Part shown: positions 46,844-55,824 of the stretch, piece after piece | How the letters are laid out: the number at the start of each line of letters is the position of its first letter | Position numbering within the stretch: position 1 is the first letter of the stretch | NCBI GenBank assembly: GCA_001774395.1 | Contig: MEZX01000003.1 | Coordinates: 11,342 to 75,341 of the forward strand | Direction of reading: 5' to 3' | Length of the DNA stretch: 64,000 nt | Origin: Candidatus Berkelbacteria bacterium RIFCSPLOWO2_01_FULL_50_28 | Lineage (GTDB): Bacteria > Patescibacteria > UBA1384 > 2-12-FULL-50-11 | Translations under genes and position numbers: made by a program | Notes under the pieces: generated by a model | Told to the model about the DNA's origin: nothing | Databases searched by the model: none | The model's input: only the letters and a program-made list of their open reading frames with translations

Positions 46844-47221
46844 ATGCCGCGGCCGATTAGAATCATTTTATTAGTCGCCTTTCTGCTCCTCGTTGGTGGA
46901 ATAATTTGGGGCGTCGTTGCTAGTCGCGACAGCAAAAAAGCTGCAATGACAAACACATCAAAAGACAAAAACCTCATCGGTACGCCGGTGACGAGAACCA
47001 CAGAACCTAAGACCACGAAAAACAAAAACAAGACCGTGTCCAAAAAGCCCATTCGATCCCTCGACCTTGCTCGCGGTAAACAGGATAAACAGGTCGCGAA
47101 ACGGTTTGTCTGGATTATTACTACTTACGAAGAAATCTACGAAGTGTCGTTTAGCGAAGCCTCGGCTTCCGCCGGAGTAAGCTCCGATGGTTCAGCCTGG
47201 GCCGTAGCCCAAGCTTGGTAG
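46844..47221 (+). CDS. small membrane-anchored protein
   Basis: 125 residues from MPRPIRIILLVAF (46844); TATACT (46829-46834) ends 9 nt before the ATG, so the mRNA is probably leaderless. One membrane segment (about 6-25), a lysine/threonine-rich linker, and a short C-terminal domain (IITTYEEIYEVSFSEA). Not recognised. Confidence 0.7.
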   Translation: MPRPIRIILLVAFLLLVGGIIWGVVASRDSKKAAMTNTSKDKNLIGTPVTRTTEPKTTKNKNKTVSKKPIRSLDLARGKQDKQVAKRFVWIITTYEEIYEVSFSEASASAGVSSDGSAWAVAQAW

Positions 47222-47260
47222 ATCCTTTTTGTTCTTCACACACCCAACAGGAGGCCCAAC

Positions 47261-47866
47261 ATGGCCCGTCCCGCATTAAAGCAGATTCTTACCGGTACAA
47301 TGACAGTTCTGCGCTCCGTGGTAAGCAAACCGTTCGACTTGGGAGACAAGACTTCAGCCCTTGAGTCTCTATCGCGCAAATACGTCCGATTGGTGCTGAC
47401 GCGAAAGAAGATCGAGGGATACGAGGAGGAAGCCAAGAAGGAGATGATCGCGCTGCTTGGACCGCTTGCCGACCACGTTGTTGAGATTTCCCTCATATAC
47501 CGCCGAAAGCGGATAAGCCGCGTCGCCTGGTGGATGAATCGCTTCAAGTACAATATCGATGCGCTTTGGGATCGCCTCAAGTATGGGCACGAAGAAGCTT
47601 TCTATGACAACGTCAAGGAGGGTACAGCTTTCCGGATCGTTGTCCCGACGACACAACGAACGAGAAAGCTAACCATCCAACGGTTTGAGCAGTTTATTCG
47701 GCAAGGCTTTCCCGGGGCCGACATAACGGCCTTTGCCCACTCCGACTTGGAAGTGATCGTCGATGAAGCAGGTCTTACCAATTACGCCGCAGAGCACAAC
47801 ATATCACTTTCGGGCACACGCAAGGCGGTCTACAACCTTTCCGTCAGCACCGACAAGCTCGAGTGA
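47261..47866 (+). CDS. hypothetical protein
   Basis: 201 residues, start supported by CAGGAGGCCC. Basic, helical N-terminal half with a tryptophan-rich stretch (RVAWWMNRFKYNIDALWDRL) and a mixed alpha/beta C-terminal half. No signal or membrane segment. No motif recognised. A strong bidirectional hairpin separates it from lepA. Confidence 0.65.
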   Translation: MARPALKQILTGTMTVLRSVVSKPFDLGDKTSALESLSRKYVRLVLTRKKIEGYEEEAKKEMIALLGPLADHVVEISLIYRRKRISRVAWWMNRFKYNIDALWDRLKYGHEEAFYDNVKEGTAFRIVVPTTQRTRKLTIQRFEQFIRQGFPGADITAFAHSDLEVIVDEAGLTNYAAEHNISLSGTRKAVYNLSVSTDKLE

Positions 47867-47885
47867 ACAGCCAATCTCCGCTTCC

Positions 47886-47907
47886 GTCCCAGCCTCGCGG
47901 CTGGGAC
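47886..47907. terminator. bidirectional hairpin between the 47261 gene and lepA
   Basis: Perfect 9-bp stem GTCCCAGCC-TCGC-GGCTGGGAC between two convergent stops. Confidence 0.65.
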
Positions 47908-47913
47908 ACTATG

Positions 47914-49710
47914 TTATCTGCGCAATAGTTCCACAAACACGTTAGACGGGACTTCGACGCGGCCGAGCAGGCGCATTTTTTTCTTACCTTTTTTCTGTTT
48001 ATCGAGCAGTTTGTTTTTGCGCGTAACATCGCCGCCGTAGAGCTTGGCAGTCACGTCTTTGCGCAGGGCCGAAATATCGGCCCGAGCCAAAATTTTAGCG
48101 CCGATGGCCGCCTGAATTGAAACTTCGAAGCTCTGACGAGGAACTAGCTCTTTCAAGCGACTGACCATATGGCGACCGAACGCCAATGATTTTTCGCGAA
48201 TTACCTGATGCGATAGAGCGTCCACTGTTTCGCCACCGATTAGCAGATCGACGGTGACCAAATCCGCTGGCCGATACTCTTTGAACTGATAATCCATTGA
48301 GGCGTAGCCGCTGGTAGTGCCCTTTAACCGATCATAAAAATCAACGATGATTTCAGACAGTGGCGCATCAAAATAGGCGATAAGCTGTTCGCCAACGTAC
48401 TCAACGTTTAGAAAAACACAGCGGCTCTGCGCAGCCAGCTCCGAAACCGGGCCGAAGTAATTTTTCGGCGCCACAATTTCTAAGCCCACCCACGGCTCGA
48501 GCGACGTTTCACCATCTTTTTGGTAGGCGACAGTGGGAGTGGTAACTAGAACGGTAATATCAAACTCGCGCTCCAAACGCTCTTTAATAATTTCCAAATG
48601 GAGCAGCCCCAAAAAACCGATCGTGTAGCCCGGTCCAAGAGCTTTGGAATATATCGGTTCGTAAGTTAGCGAGGCATCGGTCAGCTTCAGTTTGCCAAGT
48701 GCCACCCCTAGCAAAGATTCTTTTTCCGGCTCGGGAAAGAACGATGCGTAGACCATCGAGCGGACGGTTTTGTAACCCGGCAGTGGCCCAACGTCGCTAT
48801 TTTGCGCGACGATTGTGTCACCGACGCGGCAATCAGCGACTTTCTTTAATCCGGTGGCGACGTAGCCAATTTCGCCGTTGGCCATTCTTGGAGTTTCAAC
48901 CCGTTTAAGCTGCAGATAACCCACCTGCTCCGCTTTAAAATCGACGCCGGCAACGCCCATTTTCAACATCTCGCCCTTGTTAAGAGAGCCATCGACTACT
49001 TTGACGTAGGCGACCACGCCCAAGAATTGATCAAAAAACGAATCGAATACTAACGCGCGGGTCGGCTTATCGGCATTGTTGGCCGGTGCGGGAACTCGTC
49101 TGACGATCTCCTCCAACAGCTCGTCCACCCCTTCGCCGGTTTTGCCGGAAACGAATATAATCTCCTCCAAATCGCAGCCAAGCAGGTCCATTAAGGCTTT
49201 AGCGGTGTCTTCGGTCTGTGCCGTCGGTAGATCAATCTTGTTAACTACTGGAATAACTTTTAGGCCCAAGTCACGCACCAAGTTCAAATTAGTAATCGTT
49301 TGGGCCTGGACTCCCTGGCTGGCGTCAACCAGCAAAATTACTCCTTCAACCGCGGCGAGCGAGCGGGAAACTTCGTAACCGAAATCGACGTGGCCGGGAG
49401 TATCAATCAGATTCAACTGATAACCAGTCGAATCCGCAGTTTTCAATTCACAATTTTCAATTTTCATATTTTGAGAATTGTTTAGGATTTCGGATTTAGG
49501 ATTTAGAGTTTGCGTATGTTTTGCTTTGTAAAACATACGCGCCGGGTTTAGTTTGATCGTGATGCCGCGCTCGCGCTCTAACTCCATTGTGTCGAGTAGC
49601 TGCTCACCCGAGCCAACTTTAACCGCACCAGTTTTTTCTAGCAGTCGATCGGCAAGGGTAGATTTTCCGTGGTCCACATGGGCAACGATACAGAAGTTCC
49701 TTACTTGCAT
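47914..49710 (-). CDS. lepA: elongation factor 4 (LepA) with an in-frame insertion
   Basis: 598 residues from MQVRNFCIVAHVDHGKST (49710); the eight upstream codons overlap the endonuclease gene. All GTPase motifs are present (AHVDHGKST, RERGITI, DTPGHVDF, NKID), as is the LepA-specific C-terminal domain. LepA moves or rescues stalled ribosomes. Between MFYKAK and YQLNLIDTPG there are about 30 extra residues (HTQTLNPKSEILNNSQ, then MKIENCELK) encoded by AT-rich repeat DNA and a perfect palindrome (49512-49540). The reading frame is kept, so the protein is probably functional. Confidence 0.95.
   Translation of the reverse strand: MQVRNFCIVAHVDHGKSTLADRLLEKTGAVKVGSGEQLLDTMELERERGITIKLNPARMFYKAKHTQTLNPKSEILNNSQNMKIENCELKTADSTGYQLNLIDTPGHVDFGYEVSRSLAAVEGVILLVDASQGVQAQTITNLNLVRDLGLKVIPVVNKIDLPTAQTEDTAKALMDLLGCDLEEIIFVSGKTGEGVDELLEEIVRRVPAPANNADKPTRALVFDSFFDQFLGVVAYVKVVDGSLNKGEMLKMGVAGVDFKAEQVGYLQLKRVETPRMANGEIGYVATGLKKVADCRVGDTIVAQNSDVGPLPGYKTVRSMVYASFFPEPEKESLLGVALGKLKLTDASLTYEPIYSKALGPGYTIGFLGLLHLEIIKERLEREFDITVLVTTPTVAYQKDGETSLEPWVGLEIVAPKNYFGPVSELAAQSRCVFLNVEYVGEQLIAYFDAPLSEIIVDFYDRLKGTTSGYASMDYQFKEYRPADLVTVDLLIGGETVDALSHQVIREKSLAFGRHMVSRLKELVPRQSFEVSIQAAIGAKILARADISALRKDVTAKLYGGDVTRKNKLLDKQKKGKKKMRLLGRVEVPSNVFVELLRR
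49425..49540 (-). repeat. AT-rich repeat inserted in lepA
   Basis: Contains GCGTATGTTTT/AAAACATACGC (perfect 11-bp arms, 49512-49540) and low-complexity runs of the type CAATTTTCAATTTTCA and TTTAGGATTTAGAG. It is absent from normal lepA genes and has no stop in frame. Confidence 0.65.
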
Positions 49711-50516
49711 CGTTGTTGAATGTTTGCCAAGCAAAGTTCTACTTGACGTTTTCTAGTTTGATGTAGGAGATGGGGATTGATCATATCAATAAATAGTTTT
49801 AGAGAGGCTGCCTCATTAACGTTAATTCGCCACAAGTCTTGATTGATGGGTTTTCCGCCAGGCCACTTAGATCCCGCTACGGCGATTCTTCGCAGTATAG
49901 AACTAACCCCCCTCCTTATCAAGAAGTCATGGATATTCATCAGAATCTTTTTGTCGTAAGAATCAATCTTGAATCGGGCACGCCCCTGGTTGAGAATGAA
50001 ATTTCCTTCGGCGTCAGTATAGCCCGCGATGTACGACTGAAAAGTCTTGTTTGATGATAGGAGCCAGCACGGCATTTGCTTCTTCTCGGTAACTAAAAAA
50101 AGGAAAGTCCGGTTCAAGTAACAGTTGACGTGAAAACCGTTGGATTCTGATCTAGAAACACTTACCCTTCCGTAGCGTGAAAAGACTTCTTCCAGAATTA
50201 CTACTTGCACTTCTTGGGTAGTATGACAACGGGCAACCACGGTTTGCTCTCCGGGAAGTGTGTAAGTGTTCAAATCTCCATCGGTCAGTCCGAGCATATA
50301 AGCTTTCTCGGTTACATTTCCAGAGAAGTTAGCCCTGGGGAATCTTATCCTCGCCTGGCTCGCTGATTTACGAGGTATTGCCAATTCCCTAATTCGGTTG
50401 ATTACGGTCATTGGGTCACAACTATAAATCCTGGCAATTTTTATTGTTGACAGACCCTCCTCCCAGTAAAGTTTTTCTAGAACCCTTTTTGGGATATTGA
50501 TTTTGGTTCTGCTCAT
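49701..50516 (-). CDS. LAGLIDADG homing endonuclease, free-standing
   Basis: 271 residues. An N-terminal helix-turn-helix (STIKIARIYSCDPMTVINRI, about 23-42) precedes two LAGLIDADG motifs, YMLGLTDGDLN (about 73-83) and SYIAGYTDAEGNF (about 164-176). Each carries the catalytic acidic residue, so a monomeric two-motif nuclease is expected. It cuts long DNA targets to spread itself. It is not inside an intron or intein here; it ends 10 bp inside the lepA start. The host gene target is unknown. Confidence 0.9.
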   Translation of the reverse strand: MSRTKINIPKRVLEKLYWEEGLSTIKIARIYSCDPMTVINRIRELAIPRKSASQARIRFPRANFSGNVTEKAYMLGLTDGDLNTYTLPGEQTVVARCHTTQEVQVVILEEVFSRYGRVSVSRSESNGFHVNCYLNRTFLFLVTEKKQMPCWLLSSNKTFQSYIAGYTDAEGNFILNQGRARFKIDSYDKKILMNIHDFLIRRGVSSILRRIAVAGSKWPGGKPINQDLWRINVNEAASLKLFIDMINPHLLHQTRKRQVELCLANIQQRCK

Positions 50517-50575
50517 TTATATATCTATATGATAGCACAATTCATGGCAGAAACTTCACAGTATTTCACTCAGCA

Positions 50576-50725
50576 CTAGTTAGTGCGAGTTAGGACCCAC
50601 CAAAAAACGCCGAGAACTAACGCCAATAGTAAAAACAGCCCGACCAAACAGCCCCAGCTGTTGCGATGCCGATAACGATCTACTTCGGTATAGAAGCCGC
50701 CCGGTTGGGATGAATTATTCGCCAT
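50576..50725 (-). CDS. small membrane protein overlapping the murJ 3' end
   Basis: 49 residues starting MANNSSQPGGFYTEVDRY, with one strong membrane segment (about 25-44) and a short basic tail. It begins 46 bp inside murJ in another frame. Too short for routine gene finding; support is the clean anchor and stop placement. No ribosome site is obvious. Confidence 0.45.
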   Translation of the reverse strand: MANNSSQPGGFYTEVDRYRHRNSWGCLVGLFLLLALVLGVFWWVLTRTN

Positions 50726-52293
50726 TGTTCCAGTTTAAACACCTTACTCCACACAAAATAGAAAGCCAGTCCTACACTCAGAGCGAAGATGATTTCAACT
50801 AAGTTCTGCGCTGACGCTTTCGGCGTTAAGCTGTGCGAAAGCGTGGGGGCAAGGAGGTAGGTAACGCGAATAACCAACGCAAAAATTATCGAGCCCAACG
50901 CTACCAACGGGAAGTTAACCCGCCCCTCTTCATCGGACCAGATCAAGCTTATCGGAAGCTTCAAGCTAACCCACAACGCGACGGCGTTAACGGTAGAGCC
51001 AACGGAAAACGCCAGCGCCAGTCCGGCGGCACCAAGATCGGTCTGCCGAGCGAGCAACAATGCCAGAGCCCAGGCAACGGCAATCGAAAACAGGCTGATA
51101 ACCGTCGGGCGAACGGTATTACCCCGAGCAAAATATACTCGCGCCAGCAAGAGAATACAGCCCTGGAAGAATAGTGAGACGACGAAGAATTGAAATGTTC
51201 GAGTTGCCAGAGCTAGTTCGTGTGAACCGATACTGTGCCCAACACTAATGTAGAGATCGATAACCTGTCCGCTGGAAAACAGCAGGAATATTGTTACCGG
51301 TAAAAATATAAAGAGGATTAACCGTAGGGCCTTGCCGATAAGCTGGCGAAATTCTGAGTCTTTGCCCAGCGAAACATGGCGAGCGAAATCTGGCAGCACC
51401 GCCATCGCCAACGTATTGGCAAGAAGCAGAACTGGCGCTGTCTGCAGGTCGTCGGTTAGCCGATAAATTGCGATAGATCCCGCTTCAAAGTGAGACGCAA
51501 TGCGGTAAAACGCCAACAGCAGCATTTGATTGCCGGTCAGCGACAGAGCCCGCGGTATCATCAAACGGATCACCCGCCGAACGTGAGCATCGACTATCGA
51601 GAGCTGAAAACGGAACTTCCAACCCAGGCCGATGAGCGTTGGCAGCTGCACCAGAACGTGAGCCACGGCACCCAAAATAACCCCCAAAACTAACGCCGGT
51701 AATCCAAAGCGCGGGATGAGCATTGCTCCAGCAATAATGGCGATGTTATAAATCAACGGGGACAGAGCTGAGGCCAAAAAATAGCGCTTCGCCTGCAGGG
51801 CCGAACTAATCAGCTGCGAAACGGTAAAAAGTAACGGACTTAAGAGAAGAATCTTTGCCAGGCTTGTTGTCGCGGCAACGTCGGCGTTGGCAAACCCAGG
51901 CAAGATGGCATTCACAAAGAAGGGCATGGCCGCAAATAGAACCACCATCGCGATAGTGATTGCGACAAATCCCGTCGAAATTAAAGTGTTAAAGGCCCGC
52001 CAAAATTTTTCCTGGTCTCCCTTTGTGTCGAGCTCCACCAGTAACGGCACGACGGCCGAAGATAGGGCACCGACGATAATAAAGTTGTAGAAAAGATCCG
52101 GCAAGGCAAATGCAGCGTAGTAACTGTCAAGCGGCCCGATAGTGCCGTAAGTTACACCAACCCGGTTGGCTATAACAATGTTTCGCACAAGACCCAACAC
52201 ACTACCAACAAGCGAGGTAACAAACAGTATCCCCACCGCCTGTTTCAGGCCATTACTGCGGTGCATCAGGCTCGTGAGGCTACGAACGCTCAT
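50680..52293 (-). CDS. murJ: lipid II flippase MurJ
   Basis: 537 residues with about 14 membrane segments. Typical MVF/MurJ traits: SLVGSVLGLVRNIVIANRVG near the start, the charged TM1 and TM2 residues, and GNQMLLLAFYRIASHF. It flips the peptidoglycan precursor lipid II to the outside, so the organism makes a wall. Its start overlaps the end of the cohesin gene by 1 bp, giving an operon with the cohesin and dockerin proteins upstream. Confidence 0.94.
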   Translation of the reverse strand: MSVRSLTSLMHRSNGLKQAVGILFVTSLVGSVLGLVRNIVIANRVGVTYGTIGPLDSYYAAFALPDLFYNFIIVGALSSAVVPLLVELDTKGDQEKFWRAFNTLISTGFVAITIAMVVLFAAMPFFVNAILPGFANADVAATTSLAKILLLSPLLFTVSQLISSALQAKRYFLASALSPLIYNIAIIAGAMLIPRFGLPALVLGVILGAVAHVLVQLPTLIGLGWKFRFQLSIVDAHVRRVIRLMIPRALSLTGNQMLLLAFYRIASHFEAGSIAIYRLTDDLQTAPVLLLANTLAMAVLPDFARHVSLGKDSEFRQLIGKALRLILFIFLPVTIFLLFSSGQVIDLYISVGHSIGSHELALATRTFQFFVVSLFFQGCILLLARVYFARGNTVRPTVISLFSIAVAWALALLLARQTDLGAAGLALAFSVGSTVNAVALWVSLKLPISLIWSDEEGRVNFPLVALGSIIFALVIRVTYLLAPTLSHSLTPKASAQNLVEIIFALSVGLAFYFVWSKVFKLEQWRIIHPNRAASIPK

Positions 52294-53609
52294 CAGCGGC
52301 TACGCGCTAATTTCCATAACAACGCCGTCAAGACAGCCAGAAGAGCCAGCAGACCGATCAGAGTTGCCACTACGTTTTCACTTAAGCTTAGGATGAATTG
52401 ATTACCGCTGGTCGCTTCTTTGGCGATTAGGTCAGGATCGAATATCACCGCTTGGCTGCCTACTTCCTGGTTACCGTTGGTTGCAGAGATAACAACGGCA
52501 TGGCGATTCGTCCCAGTGTACTCAACCGTTGCCTGATACAACCCATCCACTTCCGAGAGCGGTAGAATTTTTACCTCCCCACGCGAGGCTTTTAGCGATA
52601 AGGTTTTTTGCAGATTTCCGAGCAGATTGCCCTCATCGTCCTTGGCCGTAATATAGACCTTCACTTGATCCCTGGCGGTGGCCGGAAAAACTTGAAACGA
52701 GTACTGATCGACATTGAGGTTCCGACTGATCGCCACCGTCTGAAAGCTCTTTACCGCTCCCAGCAGCTTACTGCTTCCCTGCGAATCGGTTGTCGCAACC
52801 TGATAGTAATATGTTTTAGCGCTCTCCAGGCCGGAGAGCTTCAAGGCATGATACATCGAGGAAGAGCTACTTTCGACAGAACCAGAGAGCGATGAAGTCA
52901 AGCCAAAGTTTACGACCACCCTGCCAGAAAACTGTAATTTCACCAGAACGATAGCCGCCTGCGGTAGGGCAATCTCATCGGTTGAGACCAAACGCTGCAG
53001 ACCAAAGCCCGAGTTTGTCGGGGTCGGCTCGGTGCTCTCACTTGCTACGATCGGACTGGCACCCGACGGTGCAATCGTTAGCACCGAATTCTGAACCGAA
53101 TTAAGCGCGTTATAGACCGCTGTGGCGTCGCTGGTCATCAATGCAATTGCACTCCGCGTTGGGTCAATCTTGATCTCGGCCGGACCGTTCTTTAAAGGTC
53201 GGAAAACAAATGTGGCGAAGACTGAGCGCGTAGATAAGCTTGATACTGCCGCACCGCTAGGAACAGCTACCCAAAAGACCGTGCCCGGACTTTTATCAAT
53301 TTTGGCAGTCGTCCAGCCCGAGGACGGTTTGACTGAATCTAATGATAGGGCGGTGGGGTCGTAGTCGATGCTGACTTGAATGCCCGCCCCCAAGGAAGAG
53401 GCATCAAAATCTGACTGCAACACAAGAGAGAGCGGTTTGCCGAGCGGGGCAACTAACGTTGTTGGAGTAAAGTGCAGAGCGCCGTTCACAGACTCCGCCT
53501 TGAAGACAATTCGTTGCAGAATCGCTGAGCCAACAAGTAAAATCACGGTGATTATAACGACGATCGTAAAAACCAGTCGCTCCGACCGGAGAGGTGTCCG
53601 GGCTTTCAT
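52293..53609 (-). CDS. membrane-anchored cohesin-domain protein
   Basis: 438 residues from MKARTPLRSERLVFTIVV. Membrane segment near the N-terminus (about 12-34); a cohesin-like domain (about 50-200; LSLVLQSDFDASSLGAGIQV, VSIDYDPTALSLDSV, VFATFVFRPL); a fibronectin-III-like segment (about 235-300, YYYQVATTDSQG); an Ig-like segment; and a second membrane segment at the C-terminus. Cohesins bind dockerins with calcium. The 4-bp-overlapping upstream gene encodes a dockerin, so the two probably bind each other on the cell surface. Confidence 0.82.
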   Translation of the reverse strand: MKARTPLRSERLVFTIVVIITVILLVGSAILQRIVFKAESVNGALHFTPTTLVAPLGKPLSLVLQSDFDASSLGAGIQVSIDYDPTALSLDSVKPSSGWTTAKIDKSPGTVFWVAVPSGAAVSSLSTRSVFATFVFRPLKNGPAEIKIDPTRSAIALMTSDATAVYNALNSVQNSVLTIAPSGASPIVASESTEPTPTNSGFGLQRLVSTDEIALPQAAIVLVKLQFSGRVVVNFGLTSSLSGSVESSSSSMYHALKLSGLESAKTYYYQVATTDSQGSSKLLGAVKSFQTVAISRNLNVDQYSFQVFPATARDQVKVYITAKDDEGNLLGNLQKTLSLKASRGEVKILPLSEVDGLYQATVEYTGTNRHAVVISATNGNQEVGSQAVIFDPDLIAKEATSGNQFILSLSENVVATLIGLLALLAVLTALLWKLARSR

Positions 53610-54151
53610 AAAACGTTCTCCGCCCAAGGTTGACCATCCGGCCGCGTTTCGCCCACTTTTTTACCAATTCTTACCAGCGCCAGATCGATTACATCAATCC
53701 GACCATCGGCATTGATATCCGTTGCACTGTTGGAATCTGGCGGTAGAGCAAGCCGGCTACGAACTATCTTTTCGTCGCGTCCATCGATTGAATTATCACC
53801 CGTCACGTCGCCCACAGTAATTGCCAGTCGATTCGCTTCGTCAACACGGAGGGCTAGTTTGCCGGCGAGGACGCGGGCAACTTTAATAGTAACTGTTTGA
53901 GCTTCTAACCCAACCAAACTATCGGCTGCGATAAACCGGCAGGCGTTAACTTGTTGCATGGCGTCAAGCACTACTCTGTTATCGTTATCGGTAGCAACTA
54001 TCCACGCCTCTTTCGGGCAGAACTGTCCGGGCAGATTTGTTAGCTCTACCGTAGTTGCTACATCGTCGTCCCTCGTCCAGAACAAAATCCCGCCGACCAA
54101 CGCCAAGACAGCAACTAACAGCACCGCCCCAGTCAATCTGTTGCCTTTCAT
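53606..54151 (-). CDS. membrane-anchored dockerin-domain protein
   Basis: 181 residues. Signal-anchor (about 8-25), a 70-residue linker domain, then a type I dockerin: GDVTGDNSIDGRDEKIV and DINADGRIDVIDLALV are the two calcium-binding repeats with the D-x-N-x-D pattern. Dockerins are the ligands of cohesins. The next gene in the operon encodes the cohesin, suggesting a self-contained surface pair; no cellulase or other cellulosomal enzyme is seen in the window. Confidence 0.88.
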   Translation of the reverse strand: MKGNRLTGAVLLVAVLALVGGILFWTRDDDVATTVELTNLPGQFCPKEAWIVATDNDNRVVLDAMQQVNACRFIAADSLVGLEAQTVTIKVARVLAGKLALRVDEANRLAITVGDVTGDNSIDGRDEKIVRSRLALPPDSNSATDINADGRIDVIDLALVRIGKKVGETRPDGQPWAENVL

Positions 54152-54228
54152 AAGCTAAGCCTACCACAGGAGCGGCCAAGGCGTCACTGACGGTGACGGA
54201 TTGATACATTTCAGGCTACGATGGAAAG

Positions 54229-55824
54229 ATGAGGAGACTCTTAATACTGTTCCCGTTCGCTATTCTAGGGGCGCTCCTCTTTTCTGGCCCGGCGTACGCC
54301 GGAGACACGCCGGTAATAGATTTACGGGTTGAAATCGAGCTCCAAGCCAGTGGGTACGTCAACGTTAACCAATCGCTGAGCTATTCAGCAGAGACCCCGC
54401 TCAACTGGAAGATCTTCTCACACGCCCGAGACGTTTCTGTCGTTGCCGACACAAAAGAGTTGGGACGCGCCGACTGGAAGCTCTCAAGTAAAAATGGGGC
54501 AAATGAGTTGACCACCACAGAAAGCTCTTCCCAGTGGACAGTTCGCTACTCGGTAAGCTCCAACCTCATCCGTCAGCAAGATCGCGATCAGTTTTTTCTG
54601 AAAATCGTCGAAAATCCCGGAGTGCCAATCTACTCCAGCGAGATTCTTTTTCTCTTGCCACCGGGGGTAACCAGCGAGTCACTGAGCGGTAACCTATACG
54701 CGATAGGCGGGGTAAGCGGAGCGACTTTCACCAAAATTGATGGGGGAAAGCTCCGTTACCAAACTGAGTTTGCGGGCCCGCAGGCGCTTCTTACAATCAA
54801 CGCCAGTTGGCCCAAGTCAGTTCTTAAGCTCAGCCTCTTTCAGGAGCTCCGTCTGGGCTGGCTTAACCTTGATTTCTTGCCGTGGATTATCCTTGGCTTA
54901 GCGCTGCCTCTGGCGAGCCTGATTCTCTTGGCCCGCTTATTCATCAAACAAAGGCGAGACGAGACAACCCCGCCTAGTTTGCCAACGACCGACAGCCCCC
55001 CCAGCGCCCTGTCACCGGTTATTGTTGGGGTGTTAATTCATAAGAAAATCTACCCCGAAGTAATCGCCAGCTTACTCGTGGATTTCTGCGTCCGCGGCTA
55101 CGCCGTTATCGTCAGAAAGGGAGGCGAGTACTACCTCGGTCGCCGCAAAGCCGCTGACAGCCGCCTGGAAGATTGGGAGAGCCACATTTTTGATGAGTTA
55201 TTTCCGACGCTCCAACTAACAACTTCCAGCGACGACTTGAGGCAGCTCAATAAGCAAACGCTCTTCAGCCCGCGGATTCGCGCTGCTTTTTCCCAGATCT
55301 ATCAGGTAATCACGGAAAAACAGTTTTTCGCCGAAAATCCGCACGTTACCCGAGTACGTTACAAGCTTTTGGCCTTGGGTTTCTATTTTGCCGCTCTAAT
55401 TGGCCTGGCGTGGGTCGCCGTAACCGACGCCTCGCCGTACTTGACCGTTCCCCTCGTTGGAACGCTGATAGCTTCTTGGCTAATAATTAAGCTGACCCCC
55501 AAGCTCATCCGTTACACCGACTCCGGCAAACAGGCCCGGCTGGCATGGCTCTCGTTCGCTGGGTATTTGGGCACCAAGAACCGTTCGGGCATTGAGACGG
55601 CCCGAAATCAGACTTTCGAAAAATACTTGCCGTACGCCGTGGCCCTGCACAGCACCGAACCGTGGGCGGAGCGTTTTGCCCATTCAAGCACTGCCTTAAT
55701 ACAGCCCGACTGGCTGATCACATATCAAGACACCGCGCCGGAACAGCTCACTGAGGAAATTACCAAATTTACCAAGGCCATTTCAAAAAAAATCGCCACG
55801 CTACGCGGACCGTTAGTAAACTAG
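54229..55824 (+). CDS. DUF2207 family membrane protein
   Basis: 531 residues. Cleavable signal (residues 1-24, ending AYAG), a beta-rich outer domain (about 25-200), a membrane segment (about 220-242), a cytoplasmic domain with IYPEVIASLLVDFCVRGYAVI, and two further membrane segments (about 385-430). This is the DUF2207 (YceB/YciQ-like) layout; the function is unknown. TACGAT ends 6 nt before the ATG. Convergent with lepB, 4-bp overlap. Confidence 0.85.
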   Translation: MRRLLILFPFAILGALLFSGPAYAGDTPVIDLRVEIELQASGYVNVNQSLSYSAETPLNWKIFSHARDVSVVADTKELGRADWKLSSKNGANELTTTESSSQWTVRYSVSSNLIRQQDRDQFFLKIVENPGVPIYSSEILFLLPPGVTSESLSGNLYAIGGVSGATFTKIDGGKLRYQTEFAGPQALLTINASWPKSVLKLSLFQELRLGWLNLDFLPWIILGLALPLASLILLARLFIKQRRDETTPPSLPTTDSPPSALSPVIVGVLIHKKIYPEVIASLLVDFCVRGYAVIVRKGGEYYLGRRKAADSRLEDWESHIFDELFPTLQLTTSSDDLRQLNKQTLFSPRIRAAFSQIYQVITEKQFFAENPHVTRVRYKLLALGFYFAALIGLAWVAVTDASPYLTVPLVGTLIASWLIIKLTPKLIRYTDSGKQARLAWLSFAGYLGTKNRSGIETARNQTFEKYLPYAVALHSTEPWAERFAHSSTALIQPDWLITYQDTAPEQLTEEITKFTKAISKKIATLRGPLVN

